DNA from: an uncultured Collinsella sp.
GTDB taxonomy: Bacteria > Actinomycetota > Coriobacteriia > Coriobacteriales > Coriobacteriaceae
Direction of reading: 5' to 3'
NCBI GenBank assembly: GCA_900547345.1
Contig: URGG01000022.1
Coordinates: forward strand, 1 to 22,420
Length of the DNA stretch: 22,420 nucleotides
In this document: positions 22,306-22,420 of the stretch, piece by piece
How positions within the stretch are numbered: position 1 is the first letter of the stretch
Layout: the number at the start of each line of letters is the position of its first letter
Notes under the pieces: generated by a model
Database searches by the model: none
Told to the model about the DNA's origin: nothing
What the model saw: the letters and a program-made list of their open reading frames with translations, nothing else
Translations under genes and position numbers: made by a program

Positions 22306-22420
22306 CTATTCCGCCACGCCGTGGCGGTCAAGGACCTCCCTTATGGCCTCGTGCGCGGCCAGCCTGACCGCCTCGAGCCTCTCGCCCTCGAGCGGGTCCG
22401 GGGCCGGGGCCGGGGCGGAC
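22306..22420 (-). CDS. C-terminal end of an unidentified gene (partial)
   Basis: On the minus strand a frame is open from the right edge to a TAG at 22306-22308, giving a C-terminus that reads SAPAPAPDPLEGERLEAVRL followed by AAHEAIREVLDRHGVAE. An Ala-Pro linker leads to an amphipathic helix. The sequence is visibly richer in G+C than the genes before it. The family is not recognisable from 37 residues, and the start lies outside the window. Confidence 0.5.
   Translation of the reverse strand, partial: SAPAPAPDPLEGERLEAVRLAAHEAIREVLDRHGVAE

Overview
The window looks like a piece of chromosome from an anaerobic, gut-type member of the Coriobacteriia, most likely Collinsella or a close relative. 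This rests on the gene set (type III glutamine synthetase, MurT and GatD for lipid II amidation, iron-dependent alcohol and glycerol dehydrogenases, a polyferredoxin, a PTS/GH4 sugar locus), a G+C-rich coding style, Shine-Dalgarno sites close to AGGAGG, and small palindromic intergenic repeats that I associate with this group from memory. The species is an inference; no 16S gene is present.

Layout, left to right. (1) 1-1362, minus: metF followed, with a TAATG overlap, by a stand-alone methionine-synthase reactivation-domain protein that runs off the left edge. (2) 1789-3876, plus: glnN with a strong terminator. Its leader carries two inverted repeats. (3) 3944-4888: a repeat-rich gap with a 219-bp element bounded by 34-bp imperfect inverted repeats, a 100-bp direct duplication that includes a truncated tRNA-Glu 3' end and its terminator, the intact tRNA-Glu(UUC), an array of GTTACAG-type motifs, and a hairpin. 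(4) 4889-9222, minus: an operon of two overlapping, apparently paralogous helical-repeat (TPR-like) genes followed by a single-chain MurT-GatD fusion. (5) 9723-12745, plus: an iron-containing alcohol dehydrogenase, gldA, and a second gldA-like copy with a large in-frame internal deletion. (6) 12896-14149, plus: a four-cluster polyferredoxin. (7) 14281-19606: a divergent sugar locus. On the minus strand are a zinc-dependent polyol/alcohol dehydrogenase and a GntR/UTRA regulator; on the plus strand are an alpha-glucoside-type PTS EIICB and a GH4 6-phospho-alpha-glucosidase. Operator-like palindromes fill the gap between them. (8) 19734-21205, plus: ychF and a small DUF1648 membrane protein. (9) 21215-21899: a divergent pair, a short CxxC protein whose C-terminal half resembles a Cof-type HAD domain without its catalytic motif, and a small XRE regulator, with a perfect 26-bp palindrome between them. 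(10) 21900-22420: a second inverted-repeat element and the C-terminal end of an unidentified minus-strand gene.

How the genes fit together. The sugar locus is self-contained: the EIICB imports and phosphorylates an alpha-glucoside, the GH4 enzyme cleaves it to glucose 6-phosphate plus an aglycone, and the dehydrogenase may oxidise the aglycone if it is a polyol. The GntR protein probably represses both arms through the shared palindromes. The fused MurT-GatD should amidate the D-glutamate of lipid II. Its co-transcription with two helical-repeat proteins of unknown function is the most interesting functional lead. The second lead is the catalytic-site-less HAD-like protein paired with the XRE regulator.
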